8,540 bases of DNA, taken from Acidimicrobiia bacterium. Its GTDB lineage: Bacteria > Actinomycetota > Acidimicrobiia > IMCC26256 > PALSA-555. Within the stretch, counting starts at the first letter, position 1. Every line of letters begins with the position of its first letter. This document shows positions 1 to 6,465 of this stretch, piece after piece. The stretch spans positions 1 through 8,540 of the forward strand of contig JAFMJM010000096.1 in assembly GCA_017853455.1 (NCBI GenBank), read 5' to 3'. Under the pieces are notes generated by a model. That model ran no database searches, was not told the origin of the DNA, and saw only the letters and a list, made by a program, of their open reading frames with translations. Both the position numbers and the translations under genes were made by a program.

Positions 1-313
1 CGCCACGAGAGCCCCGGCGCCGCTTGCGCGGCGCCCCGGGCGGACGCTCGCCACCGTCGCCGCCCTCGCCACCGGCAGTGGGCCGGTCAGCACCGGCGGC
101 TCCCGCCGGAGCGGTCGCCGAGGGCGTGCCCGGAGTGCCCGGAGCGGCCGGCGCGGCCGACCCTTCAGGCGCGCGGGAGACGGGGGGACGCGGCGGCGGT
201 GCGGTCGGGACGGGCGGAGCCGTCGGGACCGGTGCGGCGGGGGTCGGGATGGGGGTCGGGGCCGGCGAAACGTCGCCGGCGGGACGCGACACGGGATCCG
301 TGTGCTCGTTCAT
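1..313 (-). CDS. Probable RNase E/G-family ribonuclease, N-terminal part only (cut by window edge)
   Basis: An open frame of about 104 codons starts at ATG 313-311 and runs off the left edge with no stop. It begins MNEHTDPVSRPAG. Residues ~17-75 are almost entirely Ala, Pro, Thr, Gly and Val, including a repeated PVPTAPP unit. A Gly/Glu-rich stretch (GGEGGDGGERPPG) follows, then a basic patch RKRRRGSRG at the edge. No catalytic domain is visible. The identification rests on two things: actinobacterial RNase E/G enzymes commonly carry a disordered Ala/Pro-rich extension ending in Arg/Gly-rich RNA-binding sequence, and a Rne/Rng gene usually follows the TIGR03960-TIGR03936 pair ahead of rplU-rpmA-obg. 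Such enzymes are single-strand endonucleases for mRNA decay and rRNA maturation. The start is well supported by an AAAGGA 7 nt upstream. The frame and start are solid; the family assignment is inference. Confidence 0.6.
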   Translation of the reverse strand, partial: MNEHTDPVSRPAGDVSPAPTPIPTPAAPVPTAPPVPTAPPPRPPVSRAPEGSAAPAAPGTPGTPSATAPAGAAGADRPTAGGEGGDGGERPPGAPRKRRRGSRG

Positions 314-320
314 CGGGGAA

Positions 321-326
321 TCCTTT
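321..326 (-). promoter_or_regulatory. Shine-Dalgarno sequence of the ribonuclease gene
   Basis: On the minus strand AAAGGA (seen as TCCTTT on the plus strand) lies 7 nt before ATG 313-311, in the 18-nt gap after the DUF2344 gene. It is the only clear Shine-Dalgarno match among the seven starts visible here, and it fixes the start of the ribonuclease frame. Confidence 0.75.
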
Positions 327-331
327 TCGGT

Positions 332-1075
332 TCACGCGCACGCCTCCAGCGCACGCGCCGCTCCCTCGGGAGCATCCGAGCGGCGGTCGACGTCGAGCGG
401 TTCACACCGCGCGCCACCGCGCTCGATCCATTGACGGGTTCGGAGGACACGCAGCTCCTCGAGCGACGCGGCCTCCGCGGACATGGTCCGAAGACCGGTG
501 ACGACGTCGGCCACCCGCAGGGTGCGGGGCCGGGTCGCGACTTCGACGTCGAGGACGTCCGGGCCGGCCACGGCGATGGCCAGGACCGACGGACGGATGT
601 CGTCGACGGACTGCACGCCCTTCCGGGACACGGGGACCCGGATCTCGGGCGCCGAGCGGAACGCCTCCACGGCGGCGGCGAGCGCCTCCGGGGTGGTCCC
701 GCCCACCGTCACCCGGTACCCGAGTGACGAGATCTCCTCCTGCAGCGACGGCGCCCGGTCGGCCAGGTGGGTGATGCCGGTGACGGCCATCCCCTCGGGC
801 AGACCGGCGGTGACCGCGGCCACCAGGTCGTCGGCGGGCATCGGCCGGGTGAGCTCGACGTCGAGGTACTCGGCGTCGCTCTCGTAGCCCACGGCCAGGG
901 CCGGGCCGAAACTCACCTTCGGGTGCGGCGAGAAACCGCTCGAGAAGGCCAACGGAAGCTCGGCGATGCGAAACGCCCGCTCGAAGGCCCGGGCGACGTC
1001 GCGATGGCTGATGAACCGCACCGGCCCGCGCTTGGCGAACCGGATCCGGTACGGGTGGCCGGCGTCACCGCGCAC
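332..1075 (-). CDS. TIGR03936 / DUF2344 radical SAM-associated protein
   Basis: A 247-residue protein of the DUF2344 (TIGR03936) family, found beside, or fused to, TIGR03960 radical SAM proteins. Its biochemical role is unknown to me. Family signatures are easy to see: a YRIRFAKRGPVRFISHRD segment at residues 9-26, the ELPLAFSSGFSPHPKVSFGP block at ~39-58, the GYESDAEYLDVEL segment at ~63-75, and SRKGVQSVDDIRPSV at ~150-164. A longer open frame extends to GTG 1210, but its extra residues are Arg/Pro/Ser-rich and are the out-of-frame shadow of the radical SAM gene. I therefore place the start at GTG 1075-1073, just before the first conserved block, with an AGGTG four nt upstream. That start overlaps the radical SAM gene by 11 nt, suggesting translational coupling and a shared complex or pathway. 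The last ~35 residues are poorly conserved in character. The family call is firm; the exact start is likely. Confidence 0.88.
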   Translation of the reverse strand: MRGDAGHPYRIRFAKRGPVRFISHRDVARAFERAFRIAELPLAFSSGFSPHPKVSFGPALAVGYESDAEYLDVELTRPMPADDLVAAVTAGLPEGMAVTGITHLADRAPSLQEEISSLGYRVTVGGTTPEALAAAVEAFRSAPEIRVPVSRKGVQSVDDIRPSVLAIAVAGPDVLDVEVATRPRTLRVADVVTGLRTMSAEAASLEELRVLRTRQWIERGGARCEPLDVDRRSDAPEGAARALEACA

Positions 1076-3011
1076 GGGACACCTGCCGCTGCAGGAACCG
1101 CACCGGGACCGCCGCCTGGTCGCCGAGGACCTGGCCGGTCCCCTGGCTCCCGCCGGCGGGCGGCACCGGCGAGGCCACCACGTGCTCGAGGGCGTATCCG
1201 GTGCACACACCGCAGTCGTAGCAGGGAGTCCACCGGCAGTCGGGGAGGCCGTGCTCGGCCAGCGCCGCCTGCCAGTCGTTCCAGAGGAAGTCCCGGTGCA
1301 GCCCGGCGGCGATGTGGTCCCAGGGCAGGGGCTCGTCGGCCGTCCGGTGCCGGGTGACGTACCAGTCGGGATCGAGGCCTTCGGCGGCCATGGCGTCGAG
1401 CCAGCGACCGAGGTCGAAGCGCTCGCTCCACTCCTGGAAGGTGCCTCCGGCCCGCCAGACCCGCTCCACGACGGCGCCGATGCGCCGATCGCCCCGGCTC
1501 AGGATCCCCTCGGCGAACGACGCCTCGGGGTCGTGCCACCGGAGCTTCGCGTTGCCCCGGCGCAGGTCGTCACGGAGCAGCGACACCTTGCGGCGGAGCT
1601 CCTCGACCGAGTTCTGACCGAACCACTGGAACGGCGTGTGGGGCTTCGGGACGAACCCGCCCACCGACGCCGTGGCGCTGGCGCCCTTCGTGTACTGCTT
1701 GCCGATCGCCACGACGTTGCGGGCCAACTCGGCGATGCCGAGGGTGTCGGCGTCGGTCTCGGTGGGCAGGCCGATGAGGAAGTAGAGCTTCACCCGCCGC
1801 CACCCCTGGGAGTAGGCGGCGTCGACGGCGCTGTAGAGATCCTCCTCGGACACCAGCTTGTTGATGACCTGGCGCATCCGCCAGGTTCCGGCCTCGGGCG
1901 CGAACGTGAGCCCGGTTCGGCGGACCTCCTGGATCCGGCTGGCGACGCCCACGGTGAAGGCGTCGACGCGCAGGGAGGGCAGCGACAGCGACACCCCGCC
2001 GGTGCCGGCCTGGTCGTCGACGATGCCGCCGACGAGACCCTCGATCCCCGAGAAGTCGGCGCTCGACAGCGACGTCAGCGCCACCTCGTCGTAGCCGGAC
2101 CGCCGCAGACCGTCGGCGACCATGGTCCGGGCCTGCTCGAGCGGACGCTCGCGCACCGGCCGAGTGATCATCCCGGCCTGACAGAAGCGGCAGCCCCGGG
2201 TGCACCCCCGGAAGAGCTCGACGTTGAGGCGGTCGTGGACGACCTCGATGAGCGGGACCAGCTGCTCCTTCGGGTACGGCCAGTCGGCGAGGTCGGCGAC
2301 CGTCCGCTTGTCGACCACGGCCGGGACGTCGGGGTAGCGGGGGGTGATCGCCACCAGGCGCGGACCGTCGTACTCGACCTCGTAGAGCGAGGGGACGTAG
2401 ACCCCGGGGACGGTCGCCAGCTCCCGCAGCACACCTTCCCGGTTGCCCCGACCCGAACGCTTCCAGGCCCCCACGACCTCGGTGATCTCGCTGATGACCT
2501 CCTCGCCGTCACCGATCACGAAGGCGTCGACGAAGTCGGCGAGGGGCTCGGGGTTGTAGGTGCAGTGCCCACCGGCCACGACCAGGGGATGGTGGGCCCC
2601 CCGCTCGGCGGCGCGCACCGGCACCCCGGCCAGGTCGATGCAGTTCAGGAGGTTGGTGGCCACCAGCTCGGCCGACAGGTTGAAGGCGAGCAGGTCGAAG
2701 TCGGACGCCGGACGGTGGGTGTCGACCGAGAACAGCGGCAGCCCGTGAGCCCGCAGCTCGGCCTCGAGGTCGACCCAGGGCGCGTAGGCCCGTTCGGCGA
2801 CCGCGTCGGGCCGCTCGTTGAGGATCTCGTAGAGGATCTGCAATCCCTGGTTGGGCAGACCCACCTCGTACGCATCGGGGTACAGCAGCAGCCAGGCGAC
2901 CCGGTCGGGTCCGTGCTCCGGCCGCCGGCTGCCCCGCTCCATCCCGATGTACCGGGCAGGCTTCTCCACCCTGGCCAGGAGAGGCTCGAGCCTCGGCCAC
3001 AGGTCGGACAT
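1065..3011 (-). CDS. TIGR03960 family B12-binding-domain radical SAM protein
   Basis: A 648-residue protein with an N-terminal cobalamin-binding-like Rossmann domain (~38-175, including YPDAYEVGLPNQGLQ and VAGGHCTYNPEPLADF), then a radical SAM barrel (~255-480). The [4Fe-4S] motif CTRGCRFC gives C270, C274 and C277, which would bind the cluster that cleaves S-adenosylmethionine. Later barrel strands include SLPSLRVDAF (345-352), LTFAPEAGTWRMR (368-380) and RVKLYFLIGLPTE (406-418). The C-terminal region carries an extra cysteine group, C592, C597, C600 and C603 (DCRWTPCYDCGVC), which could hold another metal or cluster. The usual DxHxxG cobalamin motif is not present in the N-terminal domain. 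The substrate is unknown. The last ~30 residues look unconserved. The gene overlaps the DUF2344 gene downstream. ATG 3011 has no Shine-Dalgarno sequence but lies 7 nt after a -10-like TAGCAT, so leaderless initiation is possible. Confidence 0.92.
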   Translation of the reverse strand: MSDLWPRLEPLLARVEKPARYIGMERGSRRPEHGPDRVAWLLLYPDAYEVGLPNQGLQILYEILNERPDAVAERAYAPWVDLEAELRAHGLPLFSVDTHRPASDFDLLAFNLSAELVATNLLNCIDLAGVPVRAAERGAHHPLVVAGGHCTYNPEPLADFVDAFVIGDGEEVISEITEVVGAWKRSGRGNREGVLRELATVPGVYVPSLYEVEYDGPRLVAITPRYPDVPAVVDKRTVADLADWPYPKEQLVPLIEVVHDRLNVELFRGCTRGCRFCQAGMITRPVRERPLEQARTMVADGLRRSGYDEVALTSLSSADFSGIEGLVGGIVDDQAGTGGVSLSLPSLRVDAFTVGVASRIQEVRRTGLTFAPEAGTWRMRQVINKLVSEEDLYSAVDAAYSQGWRRVKLYFLIGLPTETDADTLGIAELARNVVAIGKQYTKGASATASVGGFVPKPHTPFQWFGQNSVEELRRKVSLLRDDLRRGNAKLRWHDPEASFAEGILSRGDRRIGAVVERVWRAGGTFQEWSERFDLGRWLDAMAAEGLDPDWYVTRHRTADEPLPWDHIAAGLHRDFLWNDWQAALAEHGLPDCRWTPCYDCGVCTGYALEHVVASPVPPAGGSQGTGQVLGDQAAVPVRFLQRQVSRAR

Positions 3012-3018
3012 CGACGTG

Positions 3019-3024
3019 ATGCTA
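3019..3024 (-). promoter_or_regulatory. Candidate -10 element for a leaderless radical SAM transcript
   Basis: The minus strand reads TAGCAT, matching the actinobacterial TANNNT -10 pattern, followed by seven bases and then the ATG at 3011-3009. That spacing puts the expected transcription start on or next to the start codon, and no Shine-Dalgarno sequence precedes it. No convincing -35 hexamer is seen 17-18 bases upstream, which is common in high-GC Actinobacteria. It is a candidate from pattern and spacing only; a six-base match can arise by chance. Confidence 0.4.
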
Positions 3025-3060
3025 CCGGCCCCCCGGCCCCCACCCCGACCGCCGGTGGGC

Positions 3061-3086
3061 CCGGGGACCCCCGAGTCGGTCCCCGG
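3061..3086 (-). other. GC-only 9-bp stem-loop in the rodA-radical SAM gap
   Basis: CCGGGGACC (3061-3069) and GGTCCCCGG (3078-3086) are perfect inverted repeats around an 8-nt loop (CCCGAGTC). The stem starts about 60 nt past the rodA stop in the direction of transcription. No U-run follows, so it is not a standard intrinsic terminator. It could be a U-less terminator, a 3'-end stabiliser for the elongasome mRNA, or a protein site. The structure is directly visible; its role is inferred. Confidence 0.55.
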
Positions 3087-3096
3087 AGCGCTCCGG
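3083..3096. repeat. Perfect 14-bp palindrome overlapping the stem-loop
   Basis: CCGGAGCGCTCCGG is its own reverse complement. As DNA it could be a dimeric regulator's operator; as RNA it could fold into a 5-bp hairpin with a GCGC loop. It shares bases 3083-3086 with the neighbouring 9-bp stem, so both RNA structures cannot form fully at once. In this GC-rich setting chance occurrence is possible. Confidence 0.45.
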
Positions 3097-3145
3097 AAGA
3101 CCGGGAACGGCCAGGGTGGCCGATGGTGGGGCCTTCCCGGGTCGA

Positions 3146-4300
3146 TCAGGTGAAGCGGCGGGCGTGGACGTTGACGACCAGGGCCAGGCAGGCGAGGGTC
3201 GCCACCAGGCTCGAGCCGCCGTAGCTCACCAGCGGAAGCGGGATGCCCGTGACCGGCATGATCCCCATCGTCATGCCGATGTTCTCGAAGATCTGGAATC
3301 CGAACATCGAGAAGATCCCGGCACAGACCAGGGTCCCGAAGAAGTCACGCGAGAGCCGGGCCGTTCGCCAGGTCCGCCACATCACGATCCCGAACAGCGA
3401 GAGCAGCAGGGCGGTCCCGACGAACCCGAGCTCCTCACCGACGGCCGTGAAGATGAAGTCGGTGTGCTGCTCGGGGACGTAGCCGAGGCCCGTCTGCTTC
3501 CCCTGGAACAGGCCCGCACCGGTCAGGCCGCCGGCTCCGATCGTCTTCTTCGACTGGTTCTGGTTGTAGGCCGCGCCCAGTTGCTCGGCGTTCGGGTTGA
3601 GCACCGAGGTCAGTCGGTCGATCTGGTACTGCTTGAGCAGCCCCAGCGTCACCACGGCGTAGATGCCGGTCGCGGCCAGCAACGCGATGACCACCAGGTA
3701 GCGGCCCTTGACGCCGGCCACGGTCAGCAGGCCGATCACGATCGCCGCGAAGACCATGTTGGTCCCGAGGTCGGGCTGGAGCTGGACGAGCCCGATCGGT
3801 ACGAGGGCCAGGCCGAGGATGACCGTGATCCGCCAGGGGTCGATGTCGTTGCGGTGCTCGTTCACGTACCCGGCGAGGGCGACGATGATCAGGAACTTCG
3901 ACCACTCCGACGGCTCGAAGTGGAACCCGCCCGGGAGGGCGAACCACGCCTGGGCCCCCTTGGCGTTGGTGCCGAGCGGCGACACCACCAGGAACAGCAT
4001 CGCCACCGCGGCGATGTAGGCCAGGAGCGAGAAGTCGCGCCACTTGCGGTAGTCGATGCGCAGGACCACCAGGAACGCGACCGCGCCGACGGCCAGCGCC
4101 GCGCTCTGTCGCTGCAGGAAGTAGTAGGGGTTGTCGGTGAGGCTGCGGGTCGCCGAGGCGACCATGGTGAGCCCGAGGGCCAGGATCGCGACGATCGCCC
4201 CGATCATCACCCAGTCGAGGTCGCGCCAGTCGAGTCCGGTCAGACGTCGGAAGGTGGAGTCGGCGGGCCCCCGGTCGAGGCGACGCGGCGCGAGGGTCAT
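3146..4300 (-). CDS. rodA: RodA, SEDS peptidoglycan glycosyltransferase of the elongasome
   Basis: A 384-residue polytopic membrane protein that polymerises lipid II into glycan strands, working with PBP2. After a charged N-terminus (~1-30) the sequence alternates hydrophobic segments typical of the ~10-helix SEDS fold. Diagnostic blocks are QPDLGTNM (175-182), the EQHTDFIFTAVGEELGF loop (277-293) whose Asp281 aligns with the catalytic Asp of E. coli RodA (D262), and the C-terminal RodA/FtsW signature NIGMTMGIMPVTGIPLP with LVSYGGSS (340-364). Length is normal for the family. The IGMTMGIMPVTGIPLP version and the elongasome neighbours favour RodA over FtsW. ATG 4300 is the only usable start, since no start codon lies between it and the mrdA stop in this frame. 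No Shine-Dalgarno sequence is visible, so expression may depend on translation of mrdA, which ends 33 nt upstream in the same frame. Confidence 0.96.
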   Translation of the reverse strand: MTLAPRRLDRGPADSTFRRLTGLDWRDLDWVMIGAIVAILALGLTMVASATRSLTDNPYYFLQRQSAALAVGAVAFLVVLRIDYRKWRDFSLLAYIAAVAMLFLVVSPLGTNAKGAQAWFALPGGFHFEPSEWSKFLIIVALAGYVNEHRNDIDPWRITVILGLALVPIGLVQLQPDLGTNMVFAAIVIGLLTVAGVKGRYLVVIALLAATGIYAVVTLGLLKQYQIDRLTSVLNPNAEQLGAAYNQNQSKKTIGAGGLTGAGLFQGKQTGLGYVPEQHTDFIFTAVGEELGFVGTALLLSLFGIVMWRTWRTARLSRDFFGTLVCAGIFSMFGFQIFENIGMTMGIMPVTGIPLPLVSYGGSSLVATLACLALVVNVHARRFT

Positions 4301-4333
4301 GACGGCGTTCGCAGTCGGAGCATCGGCACCATC

Positions 4334-6352
4334 TCAGTCGATCTCCGGGGGGTTGGTGCGCACCGGGGGCGGGTTCGGGTCACCGTTGAGGGCGTCGAAC
4401 ACGCGACGGGCGATCGGCGCGGCGACCGAGCCACCGAAGCCACCCTCCTCCACCACGACGCACACGACGTACTGATGCTGACCGGGCTCGGCCTGGGGGG
4501 GCGAGACACCGACGAACAGCGCAGTGTCCTGCTTGCCGGTGGTCTGGGCGGTCCCGGTCTTGCCCATCACCTGGCCACACAGGTAGTCGACGAAGGCGCC
4601 GCTGGCCGTCCCGGCCGACGAGCAGGTCACGCCCTCGAGCCCCGGCCGGATCTTGGCCGCGATCTCCGGGTCGAGGTCGATCTTGCGCGACGGCTGCACC
4701 GGGAGGTTCCGGACCACGCGAGGGTCGCCGAGGGACGACCCGGCCTTGAGGATCCGGGTGGCCAGACGGGGCTGGTAGAGCGTGCCGCCGTTCGCCAGTG
4801 CACCGTACGCGGCCGCCAGCTGCAGCGGAGTGACGAGCACGTCGCCCTGACCCACCGCCAGGTTCATCGCGTCACCGGGCAGCCAGATCCGGCTCGACGG
4901 ATCGGGGTTGGTGCCGTTGAGCGAGCGCTTGAACGCCAGGTCGGGGATCCGCCCCTTGGCCTCGCCCTGGATCCCACTCCCGGTCGTCTCGCCGAATCCG
5001 AACTCCTGGGCCGCACGCTGGATGCCGTACTGCGGTTGCGCCAGGTCGGCGTCGCTCTCGTTGCCCCGACCGAAGACCCGCCAGTACTCGAGACCGATGT
5101 TGTAGAAGTAGACGTCGGACGAGACCGTGAGCGCCTCGGGCAGGTTGACGACCCCGTGCGCGGTGCGTCCCGAGTTCTGGTACTCGCGCTCCTGGCCGGT
5201 CGCACCGAACTTGATGAACCCCTTGTCGTAGAACGAGTACGTGTCGTCGAACGGGTTCCCGTCCTCCATGGGGAGTTTGTCGCGCAGCGCCGCGTACGCC
5301 GTGATCATCTTGAACGTCGACCCCGGCGCGTACTGGCCCTGCACCGCCCGGTCGACCAAGGGGTTGTTGGAGTCGGGTCCGGTGAGGCGCGAGTACTCGT
5401 CGAGCGGGATTCCGTTGGTGAACGCCGAGATGTCGAAGGTCGGTGCGCTCGCCAGGGCGACGATGTCACCGTTGCTCGCGTCGAGGACGACCACGGCGCC
5501 ACCGGTGGCGTTGAAGTTCCGGAAGCCCGCCTTGTAGCCGACGTCGCGATACCCCCGGGCCGAGCGGATGCCCTGGTCGAGGGAGTCCTCGGCCACCCGC
5601 TGGACGTTGGCGTCGATGGTGAGCTGGACGTCGTTCCCCGCCTCGGCCGGGATCTCCGACGCCTCGCCGACGAGCTGCCCGCGGCTGTCGACCTCGAGGC
5701 GCCGGACGCGCGGCGAACCGCGCAGCTCCGACTCGAACGACTGCTCGACCCCCTGCTTGCCGATCAGGTCGATCTGGCTGTAGCCCTCACTCTTGTGGAT
5801 CTTGTACTCGTCCTTGTTGATCGACGCCACGTACCCCAGGAGGTGGGCTCCCACCGGCGGACTGCCGTCGATCGCCGTGCGCACCGGGTACTCGCGCACG
5901 CTGCGTCGCTGGGCCGACACCCCGGGGAAGAGCTCGGGGTGCTCCTTGATGTAGACCAATTTCTCGAAGTCGGCCCGTTGCGCCACCGGAACCGGCTCGT
6001 ACGGCGAGTAGTCCGGGCTGTCGAGCTCGGTCTGGATGCTCTCCTCGGTCACGCCGAGCACCTTGGCCAGGTTCGACACGGTGATCGTGCGAGCCTCCTC
6101 GGTGAGGTTCCGCTCGATCGAGATCTGGTCGATGAGGGAGTTCTGGACGAGCACCTCGCCGTTGCGATCGAGGATGGCCCCCCGGATGGCGGGCTCCCGG
6201 ATTGTCCGGATCCGGTTCTGCTCCGTCTCGGCGGCGTAGCTCTTGGCGTCGCCGACCTGGAGGAACCACATCCGGGCGAACAGCGCGCAGAACAGCGCCA
6301 GCACCACGGCACCGACGACCGACAGCCGGAACCGGCTGTTGCCGTCGTTCAC
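4334..6352 (-). CDS. mrdA: Penicillin-binding protein 2 (class B DD-transpeptidase)
   Basis: A 672-residue class B PBP that cross-links peptidoglycan made by RodA, on the outer face of the membrane. One N-terminal membrane anchor (~9-31) is followed by the PBP dimerisation/pedestal domain (AIRGAILDRNGEVLVQNS, 55-72, to ~245). The transpeptidase domain (~280-655) has all three active-site motifs: STFK with nucleophile Ser345 and Lys348, SSD (411-413, the S-x-D form also seen in E. coli PBP2), and KTGT (598-601). NLAVGQGDVLVTPLQLA (497-513) is another family block. The Pro-rich tail after ~655 is short. The start codon is GTG 6352-6350; no alternative start lies upstream in frame and no strong Shine-Dalgarno sequence is seen. 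Cys579 and Cys592 flank the approach to the KTG motif and could form a disulfide. A 113-nt gap separates it from mreD, and rodA follows. The elongasome context rules out the divisome PBP3/FtsI. Confidence 0.96.
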   Translation of the reverse strand: MNDGNSRFRLSVVGAVVLALFCALFARMWFLQVGDAKSYAAETEQNRIRTIREPAIRGAILDRNGEVLVQNSLIDQISIERNLTEEARTITVSNLAKVLGVTEESIQTELDSPDYSPYEPVPVAQRADFEKLVYIKEHPELFPGVSAQRRSVREYPVRTAIDGSPPVGAHLLGYVASINKDEYKIHKSEGYSQIDLIGKQGVEQSFESELRGSPRVRRLEVDSRGQLVGEASEIPAEAGNDVQLTIDANVQRVAEDSLDQGIRSARGYRDVGYKAGFRNFNATGGAVVVLDASNGDIVALASAPTFDISAFTNGIPLDEYSRLTGPDSNNPLVDRAVQGQYAPGSTFKMITAYAALRDKLPMEDGNPFDDTYSFYDKGFIKFGATGQEREYQNSGRTAHGVVNLPEALTVSSDVYFYNIGLEYWRVFGRGNESDADLAQPQYGIQRAAQEFGFGETTGSGIQGEAKGRIPDLAFKRSLNGTNPDPSSRIWLPGDAMNLAVGQGDVLVTPLQLAAAYGALANGGTLYQPRLATRILKAGSSLGDPRVVRNLPVQPSRKIDLDPEIAAKIRPGLEGVTCSSAGTASGAFVDYLCGQVMGKTGTAQTTGKQDTALFVGVSPPQAEPGQHQYVVCVVVEEGGFGGSVAAPIARRVFDALNGDPNPPPVRTNPPEID

Positions 6353-6402
6353 CGCGCGTCGCCGCTCAGACCGCCCATGCGGACCCCATTGTGGTCGCCG
6401 AC

Positions 6403-6416
6403 GCCCGGATCCGGGC
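6403..6416. repeat. Perfect 14-bp palindrome upstream of mrdA
   Basis: GCCCGGATCCGGGC is its own reverse complement and lies ~50 bp before the mrdA GTG start, inside the 113-nt mreD-mrdA gap. It could be an operator for a dimeric regulator or an RNA hairpin (GCCCG-GATC-CGGGC). No partner promoter is convincing. The palindrome is seen directly; function is unknown. Confidence 0.4.
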
Positions 6417-6432
6417 CGCGCACCCCCTCCGA

Positions 6433-6450
6433 CCTGGGGTTTTCCTCAGG
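6433..6450 (-). other. Short stem-loop just after mreD
   Basis: CCTGGGG (6433-6439) and CCTCAGG (6444-6450) surround a TTTT loop, starting 15 nt past the mreD stop. In minus-strand RNA the stem has six pairs with one internal A-C mismatch and an AAAA loop; the plus-strand version would be complete with a G-U pair. No U-run follows in the minus direction. It may attenuate transcription or stabilise mreBCD mRNA, but the stem is weak. Confidence 0.3.
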
Positions 6451-6465
6451 GATCGCCCCGCCCGG

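Noticed and set aside
199..727. Short plus-strand open frames at the left end
   Set aside because: They overlap the ribonuclease and DUF2344 coding strands, have Arg/Pro/Ala-biased content and no start signals; they are shadows.
1076..1210. Upstream extension of the DUF2344 gene to GTG 1210
   Set aside because: The added residues are low-complexity Arg/Pro/Ser and overlap the conserved C-terminal cysteine region of the radical SAM gene; the first family block begins only after GTG 1075.
3025..3038. CCGGCC repeated with a CC spacer in the rodA-radical SAM gap
   Set aside because: Short self-complementary CCGG/GGCC units are expected often in DNA this GC-rich; no extended structure is supported.
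966..3224. A 752-codon open frame on the plus strand opposite the radical SAM gene
   Set aside because: Same antisense artefact: no recognisable motif, unnatural residue content, and it runs through the rodA-radical SAM gap into the rodA 3' end.
6388..6393. CACAAT as a -10 element for mrdA
   Set aside because: No -35-like hexamer lies at the right distance and the match is weak, so a promoter cannot be supported from sequence alone.
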